A DNA stretch of 23,709 nucleotides from Abiotrophia defectiva_A (GTDB taxonomy: Bacteria; Bacillota; Bacilli; Lactobacillales; Aerococcaceae), in contig CAUUNL010000027.1 in assembly GCA_963546405.1 (NCBI GenBank), forward strand, positions 1 to 23,709, in the 5' to 3' direction. A model generated the notes under the pieces. That model worked only from the letters and a program-made list of their open reading frames with translations. It made no database searches and was not told where the DNA came from. Below, in pieces: positions 22,567-23,709 of the stretch. Made by a program: the position numbers and the translations under genes. How positions within the stretch are numbered: the first letter of the stretch is position 1; every line of letters starts with the position of its first letter.

Positions 22567-23577
22567 TTAGTCTTTATCTTCTAAGGTTGAGCCACGAGCA
22601 ATAAATCTGTGTGGTAAGATAATTTGATGCTCTTCCACTTCTTCACTGTTCATAATCTTAGTCAAAAGACGCATTGCTACCGCACCGATATCATAGAGCG
22701 GAATTTGGATGCTGGACAACTTAGGACGTACCATTTGGGTTAACATAGAGTTATTACCAGTAATGATTTCAAAGTCTTGTGGGACTTTTACGCCACGATC
22801 TGTCAAGGCGTTGAGGACAGCTACTGCGATTTCATCGTCAGAAATGACAGCGGCATTTGCCTTCGCTGCAATCAATTGCGCCGCAATCTTATCCCCATCT
22901 GCATAAGTAAATTGCTTTTGAATGACTAAGTCTTGCTTGAATTTAGCACCGGCTTCCTTAAGAGCTTCAGTATAGCCTTCTAAGCGGAAATCACGGTTAA
23001 TATCAAATTCCCCAGGACCTGTCACCAAACCTACTTTACGGCCATGAGCCAAGAGCAAAGCAGTTGCCTCTTTAGTTGCTTGACGGTAGTCGATGTTAAC
23101 GTTAGATAGTTCTGTATTAGATAGAATGGTCCCAGCAAAGACAACTGGTGTCCGCGTACGGCTAACTTCATGTTGGATACTTTCTTGGATGTCATTCCCC
23201 ATGAAGATGATTCCGTCCACTTGTTTTGCTAACAAGGTGTTGAATACTTGTACCTCTTTCTCAGGGTTTTCATCAGAGTTGGCCAAAATGATGTTGTATT
23301 TGTACATAGACGCAATGTCATCAATCCCCCGTGCTAAAGACGAGAAGAAGACATTGGTGACGTTAGGGATAATCACCCCAACTGTAGTGGTCTTCTTGCT
23401 TGCCAAGCCACGCGCGACTGCGTTAGGACGATAATCCAAGCGTTCGATAACTTCTGATACTTTTTTACGAGTTGACGGTTTAACGTTAGGGTTGCCGTTT
23501 ACCACACGAGATACTGTCGCCATGGAGACGCCAGCTTCACGAGCAACGTCGTAGATGGTAATAGTTTGTTTTTCCAT
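22567..23577 (-). CDS. ccpA: Catabolite control protein A, LacI family regulator
   Basis: Global regulator of carbon use that binds cre sites when partnered with Ser-phosphorylated HPr. The 336 residues start with the LacI-type helix-turn-helix ITIYDVAREAGVSMATVSRV (6-25), then VVNGNPNVKPSTRKKV and the hinge helix YRPNAVARGLASKKTTTVGV, all close to the CcpA consensus. The two-lobed sensor domain follows (VIIPNVTNVFFSSLARGID; DGIIFMGNDI; AVISDDEIAVAVLNAL; SIQIPLYDIGAVAMRLLTK). The ATG at 23577 has GTGAGG eight bases upstream. It is monocistronic, ending at its own terminator. LacI paralogues exist, but NVFFSSLARGIDDIA and the DNA-binding domain favour CcpA strongly. The pfkA upstream cre-like site in this window is a likely target. 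Confidence 0.93.
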   Translation of the reverse strand: MEKQTITIYDVAREAGVSMATVSRVVNGNPNVKPSTRKKVSEVIERLDYRPNAVARGLASKKTTTVGVIIPNVTNVFFSSLARGIDDIASMYKYNIILANSDENPEKEVQVFNTLLAKQVDGIIFMGNDIQESIQHEVSRTRTPVVFAGTILSNTELSNVNIDYRQATKEATALLLAHGRKVGLVTGPGEFDINRDFRLEGYTEALKEAGAKFKQDLVIQKQFTYADGDKIAAQLIAAKANAAVISDDEIAVAVLNALTDRGVKVPQDFEIITGNNSMLTQMVRPKLSSIQIPLYDIGAVAMRLLTKIMNSEEVEEHQIILPHRFIARGSTLEDKD

Positions 23578-23610
23578 ACCTTTTGCCTCACTTCCTAGGT
23601 AAACACTTTT

Positions 23611-23658
23611 GTACTCTTATAAAGTACCACAAAAAAAACACTTTAGCAAGCGTTTTAC
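23611..23658 (-). promoter_or_regulatory. Probable ccpA promoter with palindrome and degenerate cre
   Basis: Minus strand: TTGCTA (23644-23649), 17 bases containing a T8 run, then TACTTT (23621-23626); a TATAAG (23616-23621) overlaps it. The -10 area lies in an imperfect palindrome GTACTTTATAAGAGTAC (23611-23627). A sequence AGCAAGCGTTTTAC on the plus strand (23645-23658) keeps G, AA, CG and T of the cre consensus but misses the outer bases. It overlaps the -35 and could give autoregulation. The exact promoter is uncertain. Confidence 0.4.
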
Positions 23659-23709
23659 TTACATTTTATCACCTATTTTATAGACTTACCTTGAAAAATG
23701 TTTTGAAAA

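Noticed and set aside
23093..23434. 113-codon open frame opposite ccpA
   Set aside because: Its codons are the complement of a conserved LacI-family gene; nothing suggests a real protein.

Overview
The window reads as ordinary chromosome of a low-to-mid-GC Gram-positive bacterium of the order Lactobacillales. Supporting signs are a 585-residue pyruvate kinase with the extra C-terminal domain, the recU-pbp1A pair, a CcpA-type regulator, a DnaE-type polymerase as found alongside PolC, lipoboxes, and strong AGGAGG ribosome binding sites. Something near Abiotrophia, Aerococcus or Facklamia (Aerococcaceae) is my guess, with low confidence; no rRNA is present to decide. There are no tRNAs, IS elements, CRISPR arrays or phage genes, and no gene-free stretch over 300 bases.

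Layout from left to right. tig (trigger factor) is on the minus strand, followed by a minus-strand operon ccdA - thioredoxin-fold lipoprotein - msrAB. This operon is an envelope methionine sulfoxide repair chain: the membrane electron carrier reduces the lipoprotein, which reduces the membrane-anchored MsrAB. It is divergent from the plus-strand pair recU-pbp1A (Holliday junction resolvase and bifunctional penicillin-binding protein), which ends at a strong bidirectional terminator. Converging on that terminator is a minus-strand operon for a NatAB-like ABC exporter plus an unknown lipoprotein. Next, still on the minus strand, come comEA-comEC (DNA uptake), pfkA-pyk (the two regulated glycolytic kinases, with a cre-like site upstream) and dnaE. 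A small plus-strand membrane protein gene (yjzD-like) follows. At the right end are a minus-strand two-gene satD-satE-like operon and ccpA, the carbon catabolite regulator that probably acts on the pfkA promoter.

The most unusual part is the satD promoter (22455-22526). Three copies of a 16-bp near-palindrome sit exactly 28 bp apart. Each contains a perfect -10 box, and its outer arm supplies a -35-like TGGACT exactly 17 bp from the -10 of the next copy, giving two tandem promoters built from operators. The satD product combines motifs that resemble a class III nucleotidyl cyclase fold with a C-terminal helix-turn-helix. It could therefore be a one-component, nucleotide-responsive autoregulator that controls itself and an uncharacterised multi-pass membrane partner. 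This is a hypothesis from sequence patterns, not a proven system.

Several starts are given inside longer open frames because the ribosome binding site and family alignment favour them: tig 1305, recU 4082, ABC ATPase 11072, pfkA 17138, dnaE 20606 and satD 22436.
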